This document shows, one piece after another, positions 23,539 through 32,069 of a stretch of 64,000 bases of DNA. The stretch comes from Methylobacterium sp. DB0501. Its GTDB lineage: Bacteria; Pseudomonadota; Alphaproteobacteria; Rhizobiales; Beijerinckiaceae. The notes under the pieces are model-generated. The model made no database searches. It had not been told where the DNA came from and worked only from the letters and a program-made list of their open reading frames with translations. The first letter of the stretch is position 1. Every line of letters begins with the position of its first letter. The DNA is taken from the NCBI RefSeq assembly GCF_011043735.1, contig NZ_JAAKGV010000023.1, positions 1 through 64,000 on the forward strand, read 5' to 3'. The position numbers and the translations under genes are program-made.

Positions 23539-23880
23539 ATGTTGATGAAACGCAAATCCGACGGTTTTGCCAGGGGGTCCGATCCCCGTGGTGGAGTGCT
23601 GAGTGAATCCGCCGCGGAGGCCCTAGGGGCCCGCGTCTTCGCCTACGTCACCGGCGATCCGGGCCGATTGCTCCGGTTCATGGACAGCGCCGGCCTGTCG
23701 CCGGATGCGCTGCGGCAGGCGGCGAACGGCCCGGAGCTGATCGCCGGCCTCCTCGACCACGTGGTGGCGGACGAGGAACTGCTCGTGGCCTGCGCGCGCG
23801 ACCTCGACGTGCCGCCGGAGCGGATCACCCAGGCCTGGCGCCGCCTCGGACCGCCCGAGCCGGACGAGTTCGGCGCGTGA
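23539..23880 (+). CDS. DUF3572 family protein
   Basis: A small acidic helical protein of 113 residues (SESAAEALGARVFAYVTGDP, LRRFMD-like and DVPPERITQAWRRLG segments) of the DUF3572 family, which is restricted to alphaproteobacteria and of unknown function. The start is uncertain: ATG codons at 23539 and 23545 both lack a strong ribosome site, and a GTG near 23596 is possible. Its stop overlaps the GTG of dinB (GTGA), so the two are probably co-translated. Confidence 0.8.
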   Translation: MLMKRKSDGFARGSDPRGGVLSESAAEALGARVFAYVTGDPGRLLRFMDSAGLSPDALRQAANGPELIAGLLDHVVADEELLVACARDLDVPPERITQAWRRLGPPEPDEFGA

Positions 23881-25283
23881 GCGCGACGCAGGCCGGGTTC
23901 TGCCGCGATTGCGGCGCGACCTCGCCGGCCGGGCCCGAGTCTCTCATCGGGCCCGAGTCCTGCACCGGGCCGGAGTCGCGCGGCGGGGCCGGTGCCCCGC
24001 GTTGCCGGGCCTGCGGTTCGCCGCGCCTGCTCGTCCATCCGGAGCGCGACGCGCTCGCCATCGCCCACGTCGATTGCGACGCGTTCTACGCCGCCGTCGA
24101 GAAGCGCGACGACCCGTCCTTGCGCGACCGGCCGCTGATCATCGGCGGGGGCAGGCGCGGGGTGGTGGCGACCGCCTGCTACATCGCGCGGATCCGCGGC
24201 GTGCACTCGGCGATGCCGATGTACCGCGCGCTCGAGGCGTGCCCGGACGCGGTGGTGCTGCGGCCCGACATGGAGAAATACGCCCGGGTCGGCCGGCAGG
24301 TGCGGGCGATGATGCAGGACCTGACGCCGCTCGTCGAGCCGGTCTCGATCGACGAGGCCTTCCTCGACCTCTCGGGCACCGAGCGGCTGCACGGGGCTTC
24401 GCCCGCCGTGACGCTGGCGCACTTCGCCCGGCGGGTCGAGGCGGAGGTCGGCATCACCGTCTCGGTCGGACTCGCCCCCAACAAGTTCCTGGCCAAGATC
24501 GCCTCCGATCTCGAGAAGCCGCGCGGCTTCTCGATCATCGGCCGGAACGAGGCCGAGGCCTTCCTGGCGCCGCGGCCGGTGCGGATCCTGCCCGGCATCG
24601 GCCAGGCCGCGGCCGAGCGCCTCGCTTCCCTCGGCATCCACCGGATCGGCGATCTCGGCCGGGTGGCGCCGGAGCGGCTGCAGGCCGGCCTCGGGCGTGA
24701 CGCCGCCCGCCTGCGCGCGCTCGCCCGCGGCGAGGACCTGCGCCGGGTGCAGCCGACCCGCGAGACGAAGAGCATCTCGGGCGAGACCACCTTCGCGGAG
24801 GACCTGCGCGCCTTCGAGGCCCTGCGGCCGGTGCTGTGGCAGCTCTGCGAGAAGGTGGCGCGGCGCCTGAAGCGGGGGGAGCTCGCCGCCGGAAGCGTCA
24901 CGCTGAAGCTGAAGGACCGGGATTTCCGCCTGCGCACCCGCACGCGCTCGGGCCTCGCCCCGACGCAGGTCGCTGAGCGGCTGTTCCGCCCTGCCGAGGC
25001 GCTGCTGCGCGAGGCCTGCGACGGCACCGCCTACCGGCTGATCGGGATCGGGGCCGGCGATCTGTGCGACGCGGCCCATGCCGACCGGGGCGACCTCGCC
25101 GACGTCTCGGCGGTCCGCGAGGCCAGCCGGGCGGCGGCGATCGAGTCCCTGCGCGAGCGCTTCGGCGCCGCCGCCGTGCAGCGCGGGCTCGGCTTCGCGC
25201 CGCGGGGCGAGGGACGAGCGAGCCAGGATGCGGCAGGGGCGGGAGCGGCGGGGAAAGGCCCGCCGAAACGCGACCCGCGCTGA
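23877..25283 (+). CDS. dinB: DNA polymerase IV (Y-family) with N-terminal zinc-ribbon-like extension
   Basis: The 468-residue translesion polymerase has the Y-family palm motifs VDCDAFYAAVE and SIDEAFLDLSG, the thumb helix-hairpin-helix (LPGIGQAAAERLASLG) and a little-finger domain. A 50-residue N-terminal extension not present in E. coli DinB carries CRDC (Cys9, Cys12) and CRAC (Cys43, Cys46), a likely zinc knuckle, separated by a GPES-repeat linker. The C terminus lacks a clear beta-clamp-binding peptide. The start is GTG, overlapping the DUF3572 stop by 4 bp. Confidence 0.95.
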   Translation: MSATQAGFCRDCGATSPAGPESLIGPESCTGPESRGGAGAPRCRACGSPRLLVHPERDALAIAHVDCDAFYAAVEKRDDPSLRDRPLIIGGGRRGVVATACYIARIRGVHSAMPMYRALEACPDAVVLRPDMEKYARVGRQVRAMMQDLTPLVEPVSIDEAFLDLSGTERLHGASPAVTLAHFARRVEAEVGITVSVGLAPNKFLAKIASDLEKPRGFSIIGRNEAEAFLAPRPVRILPGIGQAAAERLASLGIHRIGDLGRVAPERLQAGLGRDAARLRALARGEDLRRVQPTRETKSISGETTFAEDLRAFEALRPVLWQLCEKVARRLKRGELAAGSVTLKLKDRDFRLRTRTRSGLAPTQVAERLFRPAEALLREACDGTAYRLIGIGAGDLCDAAHADRGDLADVSAVREASRAAAIESLRERFGAAAVQRGLGFAPRGEGRASQDAAGAGAAGKGPPKRDPR

Positions 25284-25305
25284 CCGCCGCCCTCCCCTGC
25301 CCGGC

Positions 25306-26169
25306 CTACTTGCAATCCTTGCTCTCGGGCGTGAGGTCGATGCGCGACAGCTCGCCCTTGAGCGAGAACTCGCCGTAATCGAGGCGCAGCGCCCCGCTGA
25401 CGCCGTTCTCGTAGAGGTCGAAGGCCAGGACGTAGACCGGGGTCCGCTCCCCCTCCCCCGGCGAGAAGTAGCTCAGCGTCACCGGCCAGTGGGGCATCGT
25501 CGCCATCGGCCCCTGGCGCAAGGGCGCGTCGGCCGGCACGGCGGCGGGCTTGGGCGCGTCCGGCTTGTCGGTCCCGGGCTTGTCCGCCTGGGTGGCGACG
25601 GCGCGCTGCGGGCCGATCACCGCCAGGGTGTCGTAGACCTTGCGGCCGTCATCCGAGCCGTCGAACACCTTGACGGCGACGGTGGATTGCCCGGCCCGCG
25701 CCGCCTCGATCAGCCGCCGCATATGGGCGGCGGGAAACAGCACCTCCCCGGCCACCGCCATCTCGCCGCGCTTGGGCTGCTTGAGGGTGATGTCGACGCC
25801 CTTGTCGCCACGCTCGGCATTGCCGTCGACCGGCGCGGCGGCCTTGCCGTTGAGGTCGGACTGGGTGCGGAAGCGGAAGCTGCGCCCGTCGCCGCTCTCG
25901 AAGGTGGTGTTGCGCAGGTCGGAGGTGCGGCTGCCGCTCTCCGAGCTCTCCAGCACCGTCACCTGCCGGTACTGCAGCGCGAAGCCCTTGCAGGAATCGC
26001 CGGAGAAATCGAACACGATCCGGCCGCGGGCGCCTTCGACCGCGCGGGTGCCGGAGCTGCCGGACAGCGACAAGTCGTAGACGGCGCGATGGGGCGCGAG
26101 GTGCACGGCCTCGGCCGCCAGGGCGGGCGGCGAGAACGCGAGCAGGACGCACGCGAGGAAGGGTCGCAT
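25306..26169 (-). CDS. eipB: Cell envelope integrity protein EipB (DUF1849)
   Basis: A 287-residue periplasmic protein with a Sec signal peptide (MRPFLACVLLAFSPPALA). The mature part opens with the family motif HRAVYDLSL and has paired Cys in DSCKGF and at the C terminus (SKDCK), which form the conserved disulfide in Brucella EipB. EipB supports envelope integrity together with the TPR protein TtpA. A Thr/Asp/Lys/Pro-rich linker interrupts the middle. The ATG at 26169 has GGAG 5 nt upstream; the longer frame has no signal peptide. It converges on dinB with a 22-bp gap. Confidence 0.92.
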   Translation of the reverse strand: MRPFLACVLLAFSPPALAAEAVHLAPHRAVYDLSLSGSSGTRAVEGARGRIVFDFSGDSCKGFALQYRQVTVLESSESGSRTSDLRNTTFESGDGRSFRFRTQSDLNGKAAAPVDGNAERGDKGVDITLKQPKRGEMAVAGEVLFPAAHMRRLIEAARAGQSTVAVKVFDGSDDGRKVYDTLAVIGPQRAVATQADKPGTDKPDAPKPAAVPADAPLRQGPMATMPHWPVTLSYFSPGEGERTPVYVLAFDLYENGVSGALRLDYGEFSLKGELSRIDLTPESKDCK

Positions 26170-26708
26170 GAAGTCTCCCGGGGCGGCCGTCCGTGGTCGC
26201 GTCGGCCCTGTTGGCTGCCTCAAGATAGGTCCCGCCCCGGCGCCCGGCAACGTGCCACCGGCGCCGGGATCGACCGGGCCGTGGCGATAAGGCCACGCTT
26301 GTCCAAACACCGCACGATCAACCCGCAGTTGCTCCACCTCCGGGCGCGGCCTCAGGTGGGGGACGGCGGGCGTCGCGGAGCGGCGACGGCTCCGGGCCCT
26401 GAGGGCAAGACGCTAAAAAATATGAATATTTTCCGATTTTTCGCATCGCCGGGCGGCCCGTGGAACCAATCGTCGATACAACCAAGGCGGGCTTCGACGA
26501 CCGTTCCACCGCGGGGAAAAACCGACTCGGCGGGAGCCTGACTCTTGCGCGGGTGTTAGGCCGTCCTGTAGGTTCACCCCGTCGCCACGGCCCAAGGCGT
26601 GGCGGCGATCACCAGCAGGATCGGACGGACTGAACGCGCGGTCGAACGGCGGACCGCTCGCGTCCGTATGCCGTTTCCAGGGGTGATGTCGGGGGAGTGG
26701 AGGCGGCG
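26170..26708. other. Intergenic region between eipB and gcrA
   Basis: Divergent promoter space of about 540 bp with no convincing gene. It includes an AT-rich patch (CTAAAAAATATGAATATTTTCC, split over 26412-26433) and two GACTC (GANTC) CcrM-methylation sites at 26524-26528 and 26540-26544, about 170-185 bp before gcrA. A short open frame beginning MNIFRFF in the AT-rich patch has no ribosome site and is not called. Confidence 0.45.
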
Positions 26709-27236
26709 ATGACGGATGCGGGCCCGGGCTGGACAAAGGAGCGTGTCGAGCTTCTCAAGCGGCTGTGGAGCGACGGCCGGAGCGCCAGCCAGATCGCCGC
26801 CGAGATGGGCGGCGTGTCCCGCAACGCGGTCATCGGCAAGGTCCACCGCCTCGGCCTGGCCGGCCGGGTCCTGAAGGCCAATGGCGCCGCGCCGCCTGCC
26901 GGTCGCCGTGCCCGGAGCGAGGTCGATGCGCCGGGCGCCTCTCTCGCCGAGAGCCCGTCCATGCTGGCGCCCGCGCCGCCGGCCCTGGCCCTGGTCCCGT
27001 CTCAGACCGGCCCGACCGCCGACACGATCGCCCTGCCGGAGAGCGCCCGCGTCACCATCATGGAGCTGCGGGACTTCATGTGCCGCTGGCCGATGGGCGA
27101 CCCGTCGACGCCGGATTTCCGTTTCTGCGGTGACCGCGCGATCACCGGCCTGCCCTATTGCACCCACCACAGCCGCATCGCCTACCAGCCCGCGGCCGAG
27201 CGCAAGCGCGACCGGAAGGTCGTCGGGTTCCGATAG
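26709..27236 (+). CDS. gcrA: Cell-cycle regulator GcrA
   Basis: GcrA is an alphaproteobacterial sigma-70 cofactor that activates promoters carrying CcrM-methylated GANTC sites. The 175-residue protein has the N-terminal helix-turn-helix (GWTKERVELLKRLWSDGRSA, NAVIGKVHRLGL), a variable Ala/Pro linker and the C-terminal sigma-binding part (MCRWPMGDP, FCGDRAITGLPYCTHHSRIAY) with conserved Cys/His residues. The ATG at 26709 has GGAG 6 nt upstream. Confidence 0.97.
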   Translation: MTDAGPGWTKERVELLKRLWSDGRSASQIAAEMGGVSRNAVIGKVHRLGLAGRVLKANGAAPPAGRRARSEVDAPGASLAESPSMLAPAPPALALVPSQTGPTADTIALPESARVTIMELRDFMCRWPMGDPSTPDFRFCGDRAITGLPYCTHHSRIAYQPAAERKRDRKVVGFR

Positions 27237-27540
27237 CGTCACGCCCCGAAAGCGGCGTCGAGCCGCTTTCGATGGATGGACGATATCGCTCAAATCCTAA
27301 CGATTCCTGTCCGGTAGCGGCGGTCGCATCTGCGCGGAGCCCGGGCGTCCGAGCGAAGCCGAAAACCGCATCGCGAACGCGATTGCGCGGCGATCGCCGA
27401 GCCATCAGTCGGATTTCGCATGGCGGGCCGGTCGCCTCGCGGCGACGCCGCCGGCCCTCTCCCTCGTCTTGAGGCTCGGCGCAGCCGAGACTTCGGAATG
27501 CCGATGGAGGGGTCGGGTCTGAGGGCCGAGTTCCGCCGCC
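27237..27540. other. Convergent spacer gcrA/phoB with hairpin and decayed repeat
   Basis: About 300 bp without a gene. A 9-bp perfect hairpin (GAAAGCGGC / GCCGCTTTC, 27248-27270) lies 11 bp after gcrA and probably ends its mRNA. Bases 27351-27411 hold a diverged copy of an intergenic repeat (GAGCGAAGCCGAAAACCGCA) that is better preserved at 36944 and 49572. Confidence 0.5.
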
Positions 27541-28242
27541 TCACGCGTCCGGCGCGAACATCTCGTCGAAGGAATAGCCCGAACCGCGCACGGTGCGGAT
27601 CGGGTCGCTGTCGCGGCCGCGGTTGATCGCCTTGCGCAGGCGGCCGATATGCACGTCGACGGTGCGCTCGTCGATGTAGACGTCGTGGCCCCAGACGCCG
27701 TCGAGGAGCTGCTCGCGGGAGAAGACCCGCCCGGGGCTCTGCATCAGGAATTCGAGCAGCTTGAACTCGGTCGGGCCGAGATGCAGCTCGCGGCCGTCGC
27801 GGCGGACGCGATGGCTGACCCGGTCGAGCTCGATGTCGCCGGCGACCAGAAGGTCTGCGACGTGGGCGGGCTTGGAGCGGCGCAGGAGCGCCCGCACCCG
27901 CGCCAGCAGCTCCGGCACCGAGAACGGCTTGACGATGTAGTCGTCGGCGCCGGTGGCGAGGCCCCGCACCCGGTCGCCCTCCTCGCCCCGCGCCGTGAGC
28001 ATGATGACCGGCAGCCGCTCGGTCTCGCGGCGGGCGCGGATGCGCCGGCACAATTCGATGCCGGACAGGCCGGGCATCATCCAGTCGAGGAGGACGAGGT
28101 CGGGCACCTGCTCGCGCAGGCGGATGTCCGCCTCGTCGCCCCGGGCGACGGCGTCGACCTCGAAGCCCTCGGCCTCGAGGTTGTAGCGCAGGAGGAGGGT
28201 GAGGGCTTCCTCGTCCTCGACGATCAGGATGCGGGTACTCAT
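27541..28242 (-). CDS. phoB: Phosphate regulon response regulator PhoB
   Basis: PhoB activates Pho-box promoters under phosphate starvation. The 233-residue protein has a receiver domain with Asp53 (LLDWMMPGLSG) and Lys in YIVKPFS, and a winged-helix output domain (TVDVHIGRLRKAIN, IRTVRGSGYSF). It is the last gene of pstSCAB-phoU-phoB; phoU is 70 bp upstream. The partner kinase gene phoR is not in the window. Confidence 0.97.
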   Translation of the reverse strand: MSTRILIVEDEEALTLLLRYNLEAEGFEVDAVARGDEADIRLREQVPDLVLLDWMMPGLSGIELCRRIRARRETERLPVIMLTARGEEGDRVRGLATGADDYIVKPFSVPELLARVRALLRRSKPAHVADLLVAGDIELDRVSHRVRRDGRELHLGPTEFKLLEFLMQSPGRVFSREQLLDGVWGHDVYIDERTVDVHIGRLRKAINRGRDSDPIRTVRGSGYSFDEMFAPDA

Positions 28243-28312
28243 CGGGGGCACTTCAGGCGGGGGCCGCGGAGGTGAGAGCCCGCCGGGCCCGAGCCCGGAC
28301 GGGCATCGGCCC

Positions 28313-29032
28313 TCAGGCCTCGGGCGGGGTGTCGAGGGTGGCGAAGCTCGACCGGTCGTTCTTCGGACGCTCGGTCGGCAGGGTCTCGCCGGTGGCGAGG
28401 TAGTGGATCGTCTCGGCGATGTTGGTGGTGTGGTCGCCGATGCGCTCGACGTTCTTGGCGCAGAACAGGAGGTGCGTGCAGAACGTGATGTTGCGCGGAT
28501 CCTCCATCATGTAGGTCAGGAGCTCGCGGAACAGCGAGGTGTAGAGCGCGTCGATGGCGCCGTCCCGGGCCCAGACGTCGAGGGCCGCGACGGTGTCCTG
28601 CGTGGCGTAGGCGTCGAGCACGTCCTTGAGCTGCTCCTGGACCAGCTCGTTCATATGCTCCACGCCGACGACGATCTTCTGCAGCTGGACCTGATCGCTG
28701 ATCGCGACGACGCGCTTGGCGACGTTCTTGGCGAGGTCGCCGATGCGCTCGAGGTCGCCCGAGACGCGGATCGCCGAGATCGTCTCGCGCAGGTCGATCG
28801 CCATCGGCTGGCGGCGGGCGATCAGCAGGATCGCCTTCTCCTCGATCTCGCGCTGCAATCCGTCGAGGCGCTGGTCGACGGCGATCACCGCCTGGGCGAG
28901 GCCGGCATCGCGGCGCAGCAGCGCCTGGCCGGAATCGGCCACCATCTTCTCGGCGATGCCGCCCATCTCGGAGATGCTGCGCCGCAGGTTCTGCAACTCC
29001 TGGTCGTAGGACGTGACGATGTGGCTCGACAT
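28313..29032 (-). CDS. phoU: Phosphate transport/signalling protein PhoU
   Basis: PhoU links the Pst transporter to the PhoR-PhoB system and prevents toxic phosphate uptake. The 239-residue, all-helical protein contains two PhoU repeats with the metal-binding signatures (DLERIGDLAKNVAKR; KNVERIGDHTTNIAE). It lies between pstB and phoB. Confidence 0.97.
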   Translation of the reverse strand: MSSHIVTSYDQELQNLRRSISEMGGIAEKMVADSGQALLRRDAGLAQAVIAVDQRLDGLQREIEEKAILLIARRQPMAIDLRETISAIRVSGDLERIGDLAKNVAKRVVAISDQVQLQKIVVGVEHMNELVQEQLKDVLDAYATQDTVAALDVWARDGAIDALYTSLFRELLTYMMEDPRNITFCTHLLFCAKNVERIGDHTTNIAETIHYLATGETLPTERPKNDRSSFATLDTPPEA

Positions 29033-29114
29033 GGGATCTGGCTCCTCGCGCGGAGGTGGAGCGTAGGCGTTCGCCGGCCCGGCAGGCCGGGCCGGCAGAT
29101 GGTCGCGTCAGGCT

Positions 29115-29927
29115 TCAGCCGAAGCGGCCGGTGATGTAGTCCTGGGTCTGGCGCTTCGACGGGTTCATGAACAGCCGGTTGGTCGGCCCGAACTCGACCA
29201 GCTCGCCGAGATACATGAAGGCGGTGAACTGCGAGATGCGGGCCGCCTGCTGCATGTTGTGGGTGACGATGGCGATGGTGAACTCGGTCCGCAGCTGCTC
29301 GATCAGCTCCTCGATGCGGCCGGTCGAGATCGGGTCGAGGGCCGAGGTCGGCTCGTCGAACAGGATCACCTCCGGGCGCTGCGCCACCGTGCGGGCGATG
29401 CAGAGGCGCTGCTGCTGGCCGCCCGACAGGCCCATGCCGGATTGCTTGAGCTTGTCCTTCACCTCGTCCCACAGGGCGGCCTTGCGCAGGGCCTCCTCGA
29501 CGCGGATGTCGAGGTCGGCCTTGCCGAGGCGCTCGTAGAGCCGGATGCCGAAGGCGATGTTGTCGTAGATCGACATCGGGAACGGGGTCGGCTTCTGGAA
29601 CACCATGCCGACCCGGGCGCGCAGCTCGTTGAGGTCGATCGAGGGGTCCAGGATGTTGCGGCCGTCGAGCAGGATCTCGCCTTCCGCGCGCTGCTCCGGA
29701 TAGAGGCTGTAGATCCGGTTGAAGGTGCGCAACAACGTCGACTTGCCGCAGCCCGACGGCCCGATCAGCGCCGTGACCTGGCGGTCGAGGAAGTTGAGGT
29801 TGATGTTCTTCAGGCCCTTGAAGTCGCCGTAGTAGAAGTTGAGATCCTTGACGGCGAGGCGGATCGCGGCGGCCTCGTCGGCCGTGCTCTGGCCCACGAC
29901 CGGCACGGCGGTGGCGGTGGCGCTCAT
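29115..29927 (-). CDS. pstB: Phosphate ABC transporter ATP-binding protein PstB
   Basis: PstB energises high-affinity phosphate import. The 270-residue ATPase has Walker A GPSGCGKST, the signature LSGGQQQRLCIAR, Walker B VILFDEPTSALD and the H-loop His (IVTHNMQQA). It is located between pstA and phoU in the operon and acts on the cytosolic face of PstCA. Confidence 0.98.
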   Translation of the reverse strand: MSATATAVPVVGQSTADEAAAIRLAVKDLNFYYGDFKGLKNINLNFLDRQVTALIGPSGCGKSTLLRTFNRIYSLYPEQRAEGEILLDGRNILDPSIDLNELRARVGMVFQKPTPFPMSIYDNIAFGIRLYERLGKADLDIRVEEALRKAALWDEVKDKLKQSGMGLSGGQQQRLCIARTVAQRPEVILFDEPTSALDPISTGRIEELIEQLRTEFTIAIVTHNMQQAARISQFTAFMYLGELVEFGPTNRLFMNPSKRQTQDYITGRFG

Positions 29928-29952
29928 CGGTGTTCTCCGGGCTCGGTTGCGG

Positions 29953-30876
29953 TCAGCGCCCCTTCGGGCCGCTCAGGACGAGGCGGGCCACGATCGACAG
30001 GCCCAGGATGGTGACGGTGATGAGGAGCGCGCCGGCCCAGGCCAGCTGGCGCCAGTTGTCGTAGGGCGAGAGCGCGAACTGGTAGATCATCACCGGCAGG
30101 TTCGCGACGCCGCCCATCAGGTCGGGGCTGAACCAGGAATTGTTGTTGAGCGCGGTGAAGAGCAAAGGCGCGGTCTCGCCGGCGATGCGGGCCAGCGCCA
30201 GGAGCACGCCGGTGACGATGCCGGATTGTGCCGCCCGCCAGGTCACGCTGCGGATGACGATCGACAGCGGCGCGCCGAGGGCCGCGCCGGCCTCGCGCAG
30301 GGTGCCGGGCACCAGGCGCAGCATGTCCTCGGTGGTGCGCACGATCACCGGGGTGGCGATGATGGCGAGCGCGACGCCGCCGGCCCAGCCCGAATAGCCG
30401 CCCATCGGCCGCACCATCAGGGTGTAGACGAACAGGCCGATCAGGATCGAGGGTGCCGAGAGCAGGATGTCGTTGAGGAAGCGGATCAGGTTGGCGAGGT
30501 GCGAGGTGCGGCCGTACTCGGCGAGGTAGGTGCCGGCGAGCACGCCGACCGGGGTGGCCACCACGATGCCGAGGGCCGTCATCACCAGGCTGCCGAGGAT
30601 CGCGTTGGCGATGCCGCCGCCCACGGAGCCGGGGCCGGGCGTGACCTGGGTGAACAGGGCCGGCGAGAAGCCCTGCACGCCCTGGATGATCAACATGAGC
30701 AGGATCGAGCCGAGCACCACCGCGCCGAGCACGGTGGCCCCCGTGCAGGCGACGATCAGGAGCTTGTCGGCGGAACGGCGGCCCGCGCGGACCCGGCCCC
30801 AAGCGGGCGGGGAGGACGGAGACCGTGCGGGGGCGGTCGGGGTGGAGCCTGCGACCGCGGCGGGGGAGGCGTTCAT
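29953..30876 (-). CDS. pstA: Phosphate ABC transporter permease PstA
   Basis: The 307-residue inner-membrane permease has six transmembrane helices and the ABC-permease EAA loop (LREAGAALGAPLSIVIRSVT). The N-terminal 40 residues are a Pro/Ala/Ser-rich cytoplasmic extension, so the start may lie further in. It pairs with PstC, 27 bp upstream. Confidence 0.97.
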   Translation of the reverse strand: MNASPAAVAGSTPTAPARSPSSPPAWGRVRAGRRSADKLLIVACTGATVLGAVVLGSILLMLIIQGVQGFSPALFTQVTPGPGSVGGGIANAILGSLVMTALGIVVATPVGVLAGTYLAEYGRTSHLANLIRFLNDILLSAPSILIGLFVYTLMVRPMGGYSGWAGGVALAIIATPVIVRTTEDMLRLVPGTLREAGAALGAPLSIVIRSVTWRAAQSGIVTGVLLALARIAGETAPLLFTALNNNSWFSPDLMGGVANLPVMIYQFALSPYDNWRQLAWAGALLITVTILGLSIVARLVLSGPKGR

Positions 30877-30903
30877 CGGGAAGCGTCCTGCGGGCTACGG
30901 GGG

Positions 30904-31878
30904 TCAGGCCACCTTCGCGCGGCGCACCAGCAGCCGGGCGATGATGAGCACGATGAAGGTGACGACGAACAGGATGCAGCCGAGCGCCATCAGGGCGTGG
31001 AGCTGCATGCCGTCGGCCTCGTTGAACTCGTTGGCGATGCGCGAGGCGATGGTCGAGCCCGGATCGAAGATCGAGGGCGAGAGGCGGTTGGCGTTGCCGA
31101 TCACGAAGGTGACCGCCATCGTCTCGCCGAGCGCCCGGCCGAGGCCCAGCATGATCGCCCCGATGATCGAGACCGAGGCCTGCGGGATCAGGACGTGGCG
31201 CACGACCTCCCAGGTGGTGCAGCCGATGCCGTAGGCGCTCTCGCGCAGCACCGTCGGGATCTGGTCGAGCATGTCGCGGGTGATCGAGGCGACGAAGGGC
31301 ACGATCATGATCGCCAGGATGATGCCGGCGGTGAGCACGCCGACGCCGGACGGCACCTGGGCGTAGAACAGGGTGCCGACGATCGGCATCCCCTCGACCA
31401 GGTTCGAGACTGGGATCTGCACGAAGCGCGCGAAGAGCGGCGCGAACACGAACAGGCCCCACATGCCGTAGATGATGCTCGGCACGGCGGCGAGCAGCTC
31501 GATCGTCATGGCGACCGGGCGGCGGGCCCAGCCGGGGCAGAGCTGGGTCAGGTAGATCGCGATGCCGAGCGAGATCGGCACGCCGATGACGAGGGCGAGC
31601 AGCGCCGAGACCAGGGTGCCGATGATGGCGACGAGCGCGCCGTACTGCTCGCGGCCGACGTTCCAGGCGCTCGAGGTCAGGAAGCCGGGGCCGAATTCCC
31701 GGAAGGCGGGCCAGCCGCCATAGGCGATCGAGGCCAGGATGCCGGCGAGCACCGCGAGCACCAGCAGCGCCGAGGCGAGGGCGGCGACGCGGAAGATCCG
31801 GTCGCCCACGGGGCTGGGGCTGCGGCGGGCGACGGCGACTCTCGCCGCCAAAGCAACGTTCTCAGACAACGCGACCAT
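30904..31878 (-). CDS. pstC: Phosphate ABC transporter permease PstC
   Basis: The 324-residue permease has six transmembrane segments and the EAA-type loop (LRESAYGIGCTTWEVVRHVL). Together with PstA it forms the phosphate channel. It follows pstS after a 191-bp gap that contains a strong hairpin. Confidence 0.97.
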   Translation of the reverse strand: MVALSENVALAARVAVARRSPSPVGDRIFRVAALASALLVLAVLAGILASIAYGGWPAFREFGPGFLTSSAWNVGREQYGALVAIIGTLVSALLALVIGVPISLGIAIYLTQLCPGWARRPVAMTIELLAAVPSIIYGMWGLFVFAPLFARFVQIPVSNLVEGMPIVGTLFYAQVPSGVGVLTAGIILAIMIVPFVASITRDMLDQIPTVLRESAYGIGCTTWEVVRHVLIPQASVSIIGAIMLGLGRALGETMAVTFVIGNANRLSPSIFDPGSTIASRIANEFNEADGMQLHALMALGCILFVVTFIVLIIARLLVRRAKVA

Positions 31879-32016
31879 CCGGGTTTCCCTTGGAGTGAGC
31901 GGCCTTAGCGCGCTCGGCGGATCGAGGCGAGTCGGACGCGATCCGGCGGCCGGCCGGCGGCGGGATCTCGGCGTCGCGCAAGCGCCGCGCGGGCGCAGGA
32001 TCGGGCCGGCGAAGGT

Positions 32017-32044
32017 GGGAGGGCGGGACCGGTCCGGCCCTCCC
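32017..32044 (-). terminator. Hairpin between pstS and pstC (attenuator or 3' stabiliser)
   Basis: A 28-base near-perfect palindrome (GGGAGGGCGGGACC / GGTCCGGCCCTCCC) lies 25 nt past the pstS stop. Such hairpins commonly let the binding protein be made in excess over the permease genes of the same operon. There is no strong T-tract, so partial read-through is likely. Confidence 0.6.
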
Positions 32045-32069
32045 GGGTTTCAGGCTCGATGCCGGGGTC

